Part shown: one piece after another, positions 13,151-23,797 of the stretch
How positions within the stretch are numbered: position 1 is the first letter of the stretch
Layout of the letters: the number at the start of each line of letters is the position of its first letter
DNA from: Oidiodendron maius Zn
Lineage: Eukaryota > Ascomycota > Leotiomycetes > Myxotrichaceae
Assembly (NCBI GenBank): GCA_000827325.1
Contig: KN832881.1
Coordinates: 642,616 to 706,615 of the forward strand
DNA: 64,000 nucleotides
Reading direction: 5' to 3'
Notes under the pieces: generated by a model
Databases searched by the model: none
The model's input: only the letters and a program-made list of their open reading frames with translations
What the model was told of the DNA's origin: nothing
Program-made: the position numbers and the translations under genes

Positions 13151-14064
13151 TCTGCTTGACGGGGTATATAGCGAGGTACTTGGAGGGGCTGAAGAAGATC
13201 GACGTTGAACGTTGGGAGATAGATGGTTGGATCTCTCAAGAATTTAAAACTTACTAGAATTGAAAAGACTTGACGTCTTGGATTAGATCGTATGATGCTA
13301 AACTGAAGCGAAGCAGCGGGGCGACACTGGGAATGGCTGTTTATAACAAAGCTGCGGCTGGCCAGGAAGGGCATCATGTGAGCCAAAGACTTGGGACAAT
13401 GGTAGAAATAGAGACTAGGAAACTTGTTTTACGGGACGCTTGTGCGACAAGTATATGGAGGGTTGGGAGAGGGGTAATGAAAATGATGGATACGTTAACT
13501 ACTTGCAGGAATGCAAAATAAATTTTCTACAATTTCCTAGCATCTAGATTCCATTACTGTATTACAATTTAGATGTTTCTTGATCCCGCGTTCCCCTACA
13601 GTTTAGTGGCTTAAAGTGCAGGGCCAGGAATCTATATATAGCCCCCACGGGATTTATTCCCTCGTACAATTTTCGTTTCCCTTTTCATCCCCAATTCCTG
13701 TTGTCCTTTTACCTACCATATGACCCCTAAATCAGGGTTAGATATTCCATCCTAACGGGGCCGACCTTGGCCGCACAGCGCCACATCTCACCCGTTCATT
13801 TTGCTATCGATTGCGTAGTAGTTCTACATACTCATCTGTGCGTAAAGCTTATAATACTCACGAGGAGTGGTTCACCTGAGCTCCGAGGCATGGTGGCAGC
13901 ATAGGCTACTACGCTCTGAAGCTGTATTAAGCTTTTGATACTCTTATATATTTCCCTTGTCGGTGTCTGTTGTTTTCGTCGGGATATATTTAAATTAGCT
14001 TGGAATTACTTGTGGTTTAAGCGTTGACTCTGAGAGATCTATTCTAAGGTTAGACTGATATATA
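13151..14064. other. Divergent intergenic region
   Basis: About 0.9 kb between the frameshifted gene (minus) and an SDR gene (plus). Short ORFs on both strands show no motif. Nothing else is recognised. Confidence 0.45.
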
Positions 14065-15217
14065 ATGGCAAGCGCAAAGAAATCCCCGCCTCCCACTCCC
14101 TCTCCGTTCTGGTGTCGATGGCAAGCAGCAAGAGGACTCGAGGGTAGCCATCTCACAATCCCGGATGCGGATCTCGGAGGGAAATGGGCCATTATCACGG
14201 GTGGAAATAATGGCATTGGCAGAGAGGCTGCCATCCGGTTTGCATCTTGTGGAGCCAATATTATTCTGGGCTGCCGTGAACCTCCGCCTCATGAGAAGCA
14301 CCCGGACGTCACAGCGTCAGACTGCAAAGCTGCAGCTGAGGCGGCGGGCCACAATTCCTCTACAATCAAATGGTGGCACTGTGATATGTGTGATCTAGCA
14401 TCTGTCGAAGCGTTCGCAAGGCGCTGGTTAGCCACAGGCCATGCCCTCGACATCCTCGCCAACAACGCAGGCATGGGCAGGACAGCCAGTGGTAAACTCA
14501 CCATAACTACTGATGGATTTGAGATCGTCCACCAGGTAATTCTAAATACCCAACCCTAACCTTTTCCCGAAACATATACAAAACCCCCACAAAACTAAAC
14601 ACACCCTCCAGGTGAACTTCCTCTCCCACGTCCTTCTCACCATGACACTCCTCCCCTCTCTTGCCCGCGCTGAGGACCCGCGTGTAGTCTGCAGCACATC
14701 CTGCATGCACTACCTGGGGCGGTTCCTCCCCCGCACTGACGCAAATCGCACCGCCAAACCCACCTCGTACTCGAACAACAAGCTGTACTTCCAGACTTGG
14801 CTCACGGAGCTGCAATCCCGACTCTCCGCCAATCCTAACCTCGAGCACATATCAGTGCAGGGGGTCCACCCCGGGTTCGTGAACACAGGGATATGGACTG
14901 CGGTGAAGTCAGCTGAGGAGAGGAGAGAAGGGGGGAAAGGGCCGCTAGGGGATGCGGTGTATAATTTCTTTGTTTCGTGGTTTGGTATCGATGCCCAGCA
15001 GGGTAGCCTCGCCATCGTGAGGGCGGCAACGGCGAAGGAGTACGCGACGGAGAAGAGGGGAGGGGAGGGCGGCGGGAGGTATTTCAATAGGATATGGCCT
15101 GCGGTGCCGATGCCTCAGACGCTTGATCCGGGGTGTAGGCAGGAGATGTGGGATTTTGTGGGTGAGGAACTGGGGTTGAAGGACAAGGGATTGTTGGAAA
15201 TGCTTGATGCTTTATAG
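14065..15217 (+). CDS. Short-chain dehydrogenase/reductase (retinol-dehydrogenase-like)
   Basis: Two exons, 14065-14535 and 14612-15217, give 358 residues. Classical SDR marks are present: the nucleotide-binding TGGNNGIG at residues 45-52, LANNAG near 139, a Ser in the STSCMHY segment near 185 and the catalytic pair Y210 and K214 in SYSNNK. The layout (TGxxxGIG, NNAG, YxxxK) and the PGFVNTGIW block resemble the WWOX/retinol-dehydrogenase-like fungal SDRs, which use NADP(H). The substrate is unknown. The 35 residues before the Rossmann fold (with WCRW) may be an amphipathic or membrane-associating lead. Confidence 0.85.
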
Positions 15218-15559
15218 GAGTGTCAGATAAGCGGCCGTTAATTACTTGAAAATGGGGTATTAATAAGTTGGCTCGTAGACTATAAGGTACCAGTGGGGTG
15301 TTTAAGAGAGTGCGGACCGAGCCGAAAAGGGGCTTGTGGGACTCCTACATTTAATAAATAGTATCTAGTTTTAGGAGGAGCGTGATATATTCAGAATCTC
15401 AATATCATGATGATCTTGCTCTGGTCTACTAGACTGCTCGCAGACAATCAAAATTCCCGGAAACTCCGTATCATGTCTGATGCACACGCCGAAGATGCTG
15501 TATCATAACACACCCCTACCCGCCTCCCCCAAATACAATAATACAACCTTGCTCCTTGT
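15218..15559. other. Convergent 3' intergenic region
   Basis: About 340 bases between the ends of the SDR and Wss1 genes. No feature seen beyond presumed terminators. Confidence 0.45.
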
Positions 15560-16917
15560 TTATAGTATAATCGCAGCCTCATCGTGCCGCGAATTCTCCT
15601 TCACCTTCCCGCAATTCGAGCACGTCCACCACTTCGCCTCCATGACCGTACTGCAATATCCACATCTCCAAGTCTGGATCCTGGGTCGTGCAGGCTCGGC
15701 CCGTATGCTCGCGATCTGCTGCGTGATCTCGGCTGGCCGCTCGGAGGTGCACGCATCGCAGGCGAGGAAGTCGATAGGATTGTGGAGGGTGCAGATGGGA
15801 CATGCCCAGCCAGTTAACGGTTTGGAAGCTGCTACAGGTGCCGGTGGCACGGATGGTTTTGTAGAGATTGGGATTGGAGGAGCGGTGGATCGAGGAGGGA
15901 TGGTCTTTGATTTCTTAGGAGCAGATTCGGTGACTAGACGGCTTACGTGCCGTGCGTCTGGTCGTGTTCCGCGAGAGAATGTAGCTGGCTTGGAAGTTGA
16001 TGAGGAAGACGAGGATCTTTCGGGACTGATCGGTCTCTTCGGACTGATGACCCCTCCGCCATTGCCAGCCGGATTTGCAGGCGTAGCCGGTATGTACTGG
16101 TCCCCATACTCCTTCTTCTCATCCTCTTGAACGAGTTCCCACAGCGCCTGGGCGATAGCTCGATCGTTTGCCTCATCCTCCTCCGCCTTCGTCCTGAACC
16201 CATTCCGCGTGGCCTGGTTAGCAAGGTCATCGATCTCCTTGGCGCTCTTTTCATCGGCTCCGCAGCCTTTTAGTACTGTATTCCGTCGCTCGATGGCATT
16301 CACGATAACATCTCGGATATCTGTTCCTATACGCACGGGGCGGCCACCAAGTCTCTGCCCTGAGCCGGCATAGAGGGTGCGCCTCTTCTCTGCTGCCGCA
16401 CGAGCAATTCTCCTCGCCTCATCTAATGGAACCCTCCTACCGCCAAGCCTGTGGCCTTCTGAGAGAAATCCCTCTCCTGTGTAACCTTTTGCTAGTAGAG
16501 CTTCGTATTCTTTGCGTAGTTGGTCCCATAAAGCATGGAACTGCGTGTCGTGTGGGCCATGGACGTTATGCGACAACTCATGGAGCATCGTATCAACCAC
16601 CTGTTCAAGAGGAAGGAACTGGTTCTTATCCCCGGGATACCGTAATCGGAGGCATATCTTCTGGCCTCTATTCTGATTTATGCCTTGTCGTTGTCAGCCT
16701 CGGCCCTCGTACCTGCATCTATGGTGCAGCCTTGCATACCTAGGAGATTGTGCGAGTCCGGGTAGAATTCCGCTAATGTCCCAACTGTCCAGCCTCGCGC
16801 TCTCATTATAGGCTTTACGAGAGATGCTATCTTCTTGAGGGCATGAAGAGCTTCCTTCTCCCGAGGGAACTGCTTCAAGTGCGAATACTCGGATATGAGA
16901 GCGTCGAGCTCTGGCAT
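15560..16917 (-). CDS. wss1: Wss1-like WLM metalloprotease with two zinc fingers
   Basis: Two exons on the minus strand, 16917-16740 and 16683-15560, give 433 residues. The splice restores LLGINQNRGQKICLRLRYPGD, a core WLM block. The zinc protease motif HELSH is at residues 94-98, followed by NVHGPHD. The C-terminal part has two RanBP2-type zinc ribbons, WACPICTLHNPIDFLACDAC and WRCGYCSTVMEAKWWTCSNC, after a long Ser/Pro-rich linker. Wss1 proteins cut DNA-protein crosslinks and act on SUMO-modified targets together with Cdc48. The fungal form carries the fingers at the C-terminus as here. The start is chosen at MPELDALISEY, which begins the domain directly. Confidence 0.9.
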
Positions 16918-17296
16918 CGTGAATGTTGCAGGGCCTGTGGCTTTAGATCTAGTTAGAGAATAAGGAAAAGTGAGAATAGTAGATGCATGAAATCTTAAGG
17001 TCGATGAGGGGTTCCGGGGAACAGGCGTTTAGAATGTCCCAGAACACCCGACAGCAGTTTGAGGTGTGGTCGATTGTAATCAAGGCGAGGCTGAAGCCGC
17101 GTCGGAAAATAGTATAGGCTTTGGCCACAAGGCACAACGACACGTCATCTTGGCTTACATATTTCTTTCTTGACACAAGCCAAGTACTAGCTTATAGAAT
17201 ACATTCTTATTTTCTAAGGTTACACACAGAGAAGCAAAGAACTGTGCTTTGACTTTTGTGTTGACTGATTATTTTAAGCCTGAGGGAGTGCGAGTG
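16918..17296. other. Intergenic, promoter of the Wss1 gene
   Basis: About 380 bases between two minus-strand genes. A 75-codon minus-strand ORF at 16949-17176 has no features and is not called. Confidence 0.45.
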
Positions 17297-18976
17297 TTAT
17301 GAGCCGACCTTGACCATTTGCCAACTCTGGGCTTTGTCAAAAGCTCTCGGCCAATATACAACCCGCTTCTCAACCCCGCCACTCTCCACAAACAGCTCCA
17401 TTTGGGCCTCAAAATCGTCTACGCATTTCCAAGTTGGCGAATACCAAAGAATCTTATCCCCCTCTTTTAACCCAGCCTCCTCAGCTCGGGTCCATTTCCT
17501 TAATCCTATCACCACGCCCTCCTCAAAACTCTCTCTGTCCATTCCAAAATCCAAAATTTCCTGCTCGACAGGTTTTAAGTAATGTGTAGATGCGCCAAAG
17601 AGCTCTCTGGGGAGTAGTATAACGGTTCCTCTGCGCATGCTCTCAAATAGCTCCCTGGCCTCATTCCCCATGAGAGGCCGTAATAAATCGAGCCATTCCC
17701 ATATTCCGTGTGGTTCGCCATTCGCCCTCTTCTTGGCCAAGGCTTTAATAGCAAGGTCTTCTAAAGGCCTTTTCATTTCCGATAATTTCCTAGCCCGAAA
17801 ATCGGTCCCAATAACAAATGCCCATGCCCTCGATGTGAGGCTCTCCTTGGCATATTCATTTGTAGGAGCATGTGTAATAATGTCGGTGAGAGGGAGGTTG
17901 ATAAAAGGGCTGGTGTAGTATTTCATGCACAGCGTGCTCAGGGAGGAGGAGAAGTAGTCGCCGGTTCGGAAGCCCGTGCGGAAGGGGAGGTATATCGAAA
18001 GAGTCTCGCTAATGCCCTCGAAGAGCCAGTCTATCGTGTCATCTGTTGCGGAAGGTCCTAACCAGTTGTGAACCATCTCTCTGGACATGCGGCGTACAAG
18101 ATCATAGTCACTAGCCTTTGTGATTAAACTATCGTAGTCGAATATATGACTTCTCGTAAATCCCGAGCCCCCAAAGCTCTGCACAAGCTTTCCGTTATTT
18201 CTTACAAAACTTCTATATGGGTTGGTGACGGACGGAGGGTCCTCGAAGAATTCCGACACCTTCACAAAGAACTCGTAGTGTATGTCCCTGATGGCCTGGA
18301 TATTTGGCGGCAGGTCGCCAAACCAGTAGTACCCATAGTAATCGGGCAGCGTCCAAGGTGTCGCTGCAGGCGGGTTGCTCTGGATCTTCCCAACCATATA
18401 AACTGACTCGCTGAGTATCGACGAGTGGCCTACGATCTCTATGGGATCTGGGCCTTCGCCATATGTCCAAACGGCACGGGTTGATGGCGGGGCCTTGCTG
18501 AGATCCCACTGCACGACGTTTCGACTCGTCTCGTTGTTGGTTGAGAAGGGGATGAACGCAATCCCTGAGCCTAGCAGTCCCCCTTGGTCCAGGCGCAGAT
18601 CGGCTGCCGGCTCCCCCAGGTCACTCTCTCTCGAGGTCAGCGGGAACGCGCGATACACCAATCTCATGTACCCGGCCGTCGATCTGGCGTCGACCATCTC
18701 GAGATTGGAATTACCGCAGCGGGACTGGGCCAGGACCAGCAGCCGGCCCAGCATGTCGAAGAGCTGGGCGACGCCATCGTCGTCGTCCTCGTCGCTATTG
18801 GTGTCGAGGCTGTTGGTGAAGGAGACGAGGTCGCTGTACTCGGGAAGCTGGCGGACAATGTGCGCGGGGAGGGTCAGGTCGATGAGGAGGTCGGCCACGT
18901 TCTGCACGGCATCGTATTCAGGGGTAATGAGGACTTTGATAGTCGGGAGTTGGATGTCGGACCCGGACAAGGACAT
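17297..18976 (-). CDS. M61-like (glycyl aminopeptidase-type) protein, degenerate zinc site
   Basis: A single exon of 559 residues. Gluzincin-like features: SREMVHNWLG at residues 298-307 in the place of an HExxH helix, followed by DWLFEGISE (E320) as expected for the second glutamate segment, and a PDZ-like end VVIGLRKWTRAEEAGLKEGDKILWY near 480-510. The first metal ligand is Arg299 (codon AGA) where His is expected; E300 and H303 are kept. M61 enzymes are aminopeptidases with a C-terminal PDZ domain. This protein may be a non-peptidase member or a divergent enzyme. A pyrimidine-rich leader lies just upstream of the ATG. There is no signal peptide, so it is probably cytosolic. Confidence 0.7.
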   Translation of the reverse strand: MSLSGSDIQLPTIKVLITPEYDAVQNVADLLIDLTLPAHIVRQLPEYSDLVSFTNSLDTNSDEDDDDGVAQLFDMLGRLLVLAQSRCGNSNLEMVDARSTAGYMRLVYRAFPLTSRESDLGEPAADLRLDQGGLLGSGIAFIPFSTNNETSRNVVQWDLSKAPPSTRAVWTYGEGPDPIEIVGHSSILSESVYMVGKIQSNPPAATPWTLPDYYGYYWFGDLPPNIQAIRDIHYEFFVKVSEFFEDPPSVTNPYRSFVRNNGKLVQSFGGSGFTRSHIFDYDSLITKASDYDLVRRMSREMVHNWLGPSATDDTIDWLFEGISETLSIYLPFRTGFRTGDYFSSSLSTLCMKYYTSPFINLPLTDIITHAPTNEYAKESLTSRAWAFVIGTDFRARKLSEMKRPLEDLAIKALAKKRANGEPHGIWEWLDLLRPLMGNEARELFESMRRGTVILLPRELFGASTHYLKPVEQEILDFGMDRESFEEGVVIGLRKWTRAEEAGLKEGDKILWYSPTWKCVDDFEAQMELFVESGGVEKRVVYWPRAFDKAQSWQMVKVGS

Positions 18977-19863
18977 TTTCGTGGGGGGGAGGGGGAGAGG
19001 GAGGAAGGGAGGGAGGGAGGACTAAGAGGGACGCAGCCACGCAACAGAAGGAACAGTAACTGCGCAAACTGATAATAGTTTGGTTTACCAGCGTGCGGAA
19101 GGGCGAAGAGAGAGGCTCGAGATCGTGGGGCGGCTGAAAGGCGGCCAGGACGAAGCCGCAGAAGAGGAGCAGGAGGGGGACAGGACACCGCACTGGCTCC
19201 GGGAGGGCTCCATGGTGATGCAGGAGATGCTACGAGGAGCGAATCAAGGCGGCCATAGCGTATAGAGCAGCGCCTCAAAGGCTGGATTAGGGGGTTGGAT
19301 TCTGTGCTGCCGGCAGCCCAGGGTGACCGACACCCGGTGTGGGTGTATGTGATTGTGTGTGTGAGACGAAGGATTGAGGTCCCGGAGACGGTATGTTATA
19401 TACTCAGGTATATCGGATATAGGAGGAGGTCGAGATAAGGCTAGGCGCTGGGGAATACGACACGATATATAGTTTCCGTCCCGTTCAAAGCCAACCTTTC
19501 CCTGACCCCCTTTCTGTGGCCGGACCCCGTACGGGGAGTGTGAATCCCACCGATCCTACCGTACCTACAGCTGTGGCCTGGGGTGTCCGGCAAGGGCAGC
19601 AGGCTGATCCGAGTCCGGGCGATACGAACGATAAGAGGGGACTCTGACTACCACTGAATACAGTACGTTATTGTCGGTGATTGAATACTGAACGAGACTG
19701 GCTGCTGTAGAGTCGCTAGAAAGGCTAAATATTCCTCCAGATCTCCCCGCAGTCACCCTTTCATACTATCAGGGAATTCCCCATCGACATCACACTTCCC
19801 CTCCTCCTCCTCTACACCTCTCCCCAACATATTAATAACACTCCTCTTTCTCTCCCGCCCGTA
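18977..19863. other. Divergent intergenic region with purine-rich tract
   Basis: About 0.9 kb between the M61-like gene (minus) and the DUF1776 gene (plus). It holds the G-rich tract listed separately. Other ORFs here are GC-rich and featureless. Confidence 0.5.
18983..19020 (+). repeat. G-rich tract, possible G-quadruplex, next to the M61-like ATG
   Basis: Runs of seven, five and several three G, then gggagggaggga, on the plus strand. In the minus-strand transcript this reads as a CCTCCC-type pyrimidine tract directly before the start codon at 18976. Confidence 0.75.
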
Positions 19864-21427
19864 ATGTCTGCCGACGACTTTGTGTTCCTAGATGTCGTAT
19901 GTATCTCCTCTGATCAGTAACCGGTCAGCGCTCACGCCTACCTCCACAGCTCTCCTCTGTTCCGAATGACATTAAGCTCTACTCCAGCCAGGTCGCCGAC
20001 TATGTCGACAGGCACCTCGAGCGTGCCTCAAATGCCCTGAGAGAGGCCCTCTCCACCGCGCCCTGGCTCCCCGAGTCGGCGCGTCCTCGTCCGCTCCCGC
20101 CTCCGAGGTCTCTCGTCAAGTCCGCCGCCTCCGCCTCCCTGTACGCTCGAGTACATGACTGGGTTTCCGCGAATAAGATCAAGGTCACCATTGGGCTGGT
20201 CTCGATTGGCGGTGTCGCATACATCCTGATGAGAGAGAAGAGACATCGCAAGAAACGGAGAGCCAAGAAGGCCGGAAATGGCGCTAGACTTGAGGTAGTG
20301 GTGGTAGCTGGTTCTCCATCCGAGCCCATTACTCGCTCCATCTCCCTGGATCTCGAGCGCCGAGGGTTCATTGTTTATATTGTCTGCAACACAATCGAAG
20401 AGGAGGTTATCGTGCACAACGAGTCGAGACCGGACGTCAAACCATTGATGATCGATATTATCGATGTAAGCTCTTAATACCTTTCGTTACATTTTTCCGT
20501 GCTAACACTATGCAGCGTGAGAGCGCCCGTGCCTCCATCGAACGCTTTATTCAGTACCTTCAATCTCCCCACACCCCTTTCCAAGGCGCAAGATCGCACC
20601 ACCTAATCTTCCGCTCCCTAATCATCGTGCCATCTCTGAGCTACCCTTCAGCTCCTATAGCCACTCTCTCGCCGTCAACATTCAATGACCTCTTAAACAC
20701 ACGCTTGCTGACTCCAATCCTGACCTTGCAATCTTTCCTGCCCGTCTTAGCTTCCTCGAGTACCTTGCATCAGCAAGCAGTTTCAGCTACTCCGTCGAAA
20801 CCATCAGTTCTTGTCCTTACACCATCCATAATCTCAAGCCTGTCTCCTGCATTCCACGCTCCGGAATCGAGCATAGTTTCTGCCCTCTCATCTTTCACAT
20901 CAGTCCTTTCCTCCGAACTCTCGCCCATGGGCATCCCAGTCACCCACCTCCAGCTCGGAACGTTCGACACCTCCATTTTTTCGCCACACAATCGCCATCT
21001 CGCCACCCCGCAATCCCAACGTGCCGAGACCCTGAAATGGGATCCACAGACGCGGGAAGTATATGCTCGCAACTTCGTAGCTGTGAGTTCCAGAGGTTTG
21101 GGAAGGGGCAGTTCGCTGCGGGAGTTGAACGACGCTGTGTTCGATGCAATGGCCAGTAGGAGGGGGGGCATAGTCAGAGTCGGAATGGGGAGTATATTGT
21201 ATGGGTTTATCGGACGGTGGGCTCCAAGTAGTCTAGTGGGATGGATGATGGGCGTGAGAGCAATCGGAAATGATGGATCCCGAATGTGGTTTGGACGTGG
21301 CCTGCTTACTTCAAGTGATGCCAGCAGGGCCACAAGCCCTGGCAGCCAAGCGAGTATTGAAGCGGGAGGTCTGGGGAGCAGTGATTATATATCCGTCTAT
21401 GGCTATGGAGAGAAGGAAGAGCACTGA
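19864..21427 (+). CDS. DUF1776 family protein (SDR-like fold)
   Basis: Three exons, 19864-19896, 19950-20465 and 20516-21427, give 486 residues. The first exon encodes only MSADDFVFLDV. One hydrophobic segment, TIGLVSIGGVAYILM (near residue 110), is followed by a strongly basic run KRHRKKRRAKK, so the protein is likely single-pass with its bulk in the cytosol or lumen. The rest has a Rossmann-like start (VVVVAGSPSEPITRSISLDL) and helices typical of fungal DUF1776. The yeast relative is Pbr1 (Ynl181w), a putative oxidoreductase needed for cytochrome-c oxidase-linked growth by report; the exact reaction is not known. Family call good, function uncertain. Confidence 0.8.
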
Positions 21428-21701
21428 GGGCGGTGATGGCGTTGAAAAGACAGGTTTTAATAGAAACTCCCACCTCGTACAGTACATTCACGGATTGAAT
21501 GCCACCCTCGGTTCCGTTATAATAACCTAATATCGAAGATCTATGAACTTTCTTTTACACATTATCTTCCTATATTTTGTCAAGGCTCCTGGCAAGAGTT
21601 CCTGCGTAACACCAAACTCCAATTGCGAGCCCAAGACCCCCCTCCAAAATGTACCTCTTATATACTTTTGTCTGCCAAACGCCAAATCCCTTCTCCAGAC
21701 A

Positions 21702-22603
21702 CTAGTAATGCCCCCTCGCCCTCTGTCTCCTCTGTCCACCATCCTGACCACCTCTCCCACCCCGTCCCCCACCAAACCACCTTCCTCCCCTCCCTCTTCC
21801 CCTTTCTGAACCTCCCTCGCCACCAGCAGCAATATGTTTTTCCCTCTCCTTCTCCTCTTCCCTCTCAGCATTCTCCCTCAGCACCCGCTGCTCCTCCTCG
21901 ATCTCCTCGGCCGTCTTCTCGACACGCACTGTCGGCTTCGCCAAATCGGTTGGGTACCGCGCATGCACACCCCTCTTGCACTGCGGGCCGTCGGGGCAGA
22001 AGCCCGCGAGGTAGAACTCGCAGAGGGTCTTGCGGACGTGTTTCTTCGAGCAGTGTGGACCCAGCGGGCAGAAGCCGCGCTCGTACCAGGGACAAGGCGG
22101 GAGGCGGGAGTTAGGATCGATGTGTAGGTAGAGGCATTCGTCTATGAGATTGGCGTAGATTAGCATTCTGTTCTAATTAAGAGCTTCACATAAAATGGTG
22201 AATTTACGGAGGAGAAAAATAGTTACGTACCACCATTGCTGCAATATCCATTCCTCACGAAGAAATTACACTCTGGCATCTTCCGCAGGTTATACTCGTG
22301 TAAGAATTCACAGCTCTCGCCTTTCTTGCACAGGCCGCGCAGCCAGTGCTTGCACACCAGATTGTTAAAGTTGCTGTTATTACTCTGCGTGATGTGCCGG
22401 TCTGGGCAAGCATTGCCTGCTGGACAATGGCCCTGTAGGTATGCCTTGCACACGGGCCGCGTGTGCGAGATCCCGAAGCGCTGCGAGGTTAACAGGAACC
22501 GGCTGAAGGAGAAGCTGTAGCTTGGGTTCTGGTGTTCGAGAATCTGCTGTGCGAGATCATGAGGCCCCGGACTGGGGTTTGGCGGGAGAACCTGGGTCTC
22601 CAT
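21702..22603 (-). CDS. yth1: Yth1/CPSF30, mRNA 3'-end processing CCCH protein
   Basis: Two exons on the minus strand, 22603-22231 and 22141-21702, give 270 residues. The splice joins CSNG to DECLYLH and completes the third finger. Five CCCH zinc fingers are visible in order: CKAYLQGHC...[14 protein letters not shown]...[15 protein letters not shown]...[14 protein letters not shown]...CSKKH and CEFYLAGFC...CKRGVH. The C-terminal tail is acidic-coil, then Arg/Gly-rich with no zinc knuckle. Yth1 sits in the cleavage and polyadenylation factor and binds the AAUAAA-region RNA. Five fingers, length and tail all match the fungal protein. Confidence 0.93.
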
Positions 22604-23638
22604 GGCGGGGTTGTATGCAGGGTTGCGTGCGTGATGTTGTTGCCACTGTTATCGTTGTGCTTGAGTTGAAATGGTGGTGAGGTTGGAGAGAGGAGGTGAG
22701 GTCGATGTAGCCTCGCTTACTAATCGGTGGACGCTCAAACTTCAGGCTCTGCCTTTGCAGGATTGCTTTCATCCGAAAACACCACGCAGCTTGCACATAT
22801 AAAATGCCTGTAGAAGTCTTCTGATACCCTTCGCATTAACTGCCTCTTTAAGATTATCGACTCTTTCATTGATTTATTGGGATCACGTGCAATTTATGGT
22901 TGGTCCTTGTGACTTGAAGCAGCGCCTCTTAAGTCATCACCACTTTCTAAACTTCAGGGATGACCCCAAGCACCCAAGGCGACAGGTGACATCGCATAAA
23001 ACCAACAGTCGTTGACGGCCCCTGTATATAATCTGGGGTATTGAAACGCACGTTTACTACGTAAAGCTTCGCAGCTTGCTTTCCATTCTCCATACCAGAG
23101 CGTGACTCGCCAATGTCACCGCACATCAGAAGATCAAAGATTTTACCACACACACTTCAACAGTCCCAAGCATTGTCTGATCTGCGATCTCGAGACAACG
23201 CCATCACAAGGTAAGTCACAGCGGACCGTGTGAGACAGGTACCAGTGTGACTCGCAGAGACGTGGAGAGCATGCGGAGAAAGTGGTTGATGATCTAGAAG
23301 CTTGACATACAAGGCGATGATCTGCTCAAGCCTACACCAAACTAAGTCCCCAGGTCCCCACCTCCGCAACGTTCTGAGGGGTGGTATCCGTGGCTATTTG
23401 ACAGCCAAAAATGTTGTCTTTGACGAATATACATTCATTTCGTTTTCTATATTAAAGGCCTTTCCAGGCTGTGTATTTCTTTTTCTCTCCAAATACTCCG
23501 ACACAAGGCTTGCTTTAATCTATCTTGGGAAATAAATCGCACTAAAGATTGATATTTTTCCTTTCTGCTCAATACCCTACCAGTTAACCTTATCCTTCAT
23601 TATACTTGTAACTTTCGTCTTTCATTCCCTTGCATCAA
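22604..23638. other. Divergent intergenic region
   Basis: About 1.0 kb between Yth1 (minus) and the GH64-like gene (plus). It contains a CACGTG palindrome near 22.88 kb, a common bHLH-type site; whether it is used is unknown. No gene supported. Confidence 0.45.
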
Positions 23639-23797
23639 ATGGTGCAACTAAATGTCTTGCAGGATCTAACCGTAAGATATGGCAACTACGACTGGGCCTG
23701 TCTCCGTCGCGACAAACCCGACTCTAAGTATTGCACTGGTGAACCAGACAACTTCGAACACGGTATACGGGTATATTACCGGGCAGGCCATCAATAA
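23639..23797 (+). promoter_or_regulatory. Overlapping 53-codon upstream ORF
   Basis: ATG at 23639 opens a 53-codon frame that ends with TAA at 23795-23797, well inside the GH64-like CDS and in another frame. If the mRNA starts upstream, this would compete with the main start at 23679. Confidence 0.4.

Noticed and set aside
15480-16130. 216-codon plus-strand ORF
   Set aside because: Antisense to the zinc-finger and linker region of Wss1; the minus strand has the clear protein.
23302-23535. 77-codon plus-strand ORF upstream of the GH64-like gene
   Set aside because: Checked as a possible upstream exon with a signal peptide; it has no compatible splice into the main frame that I could support.
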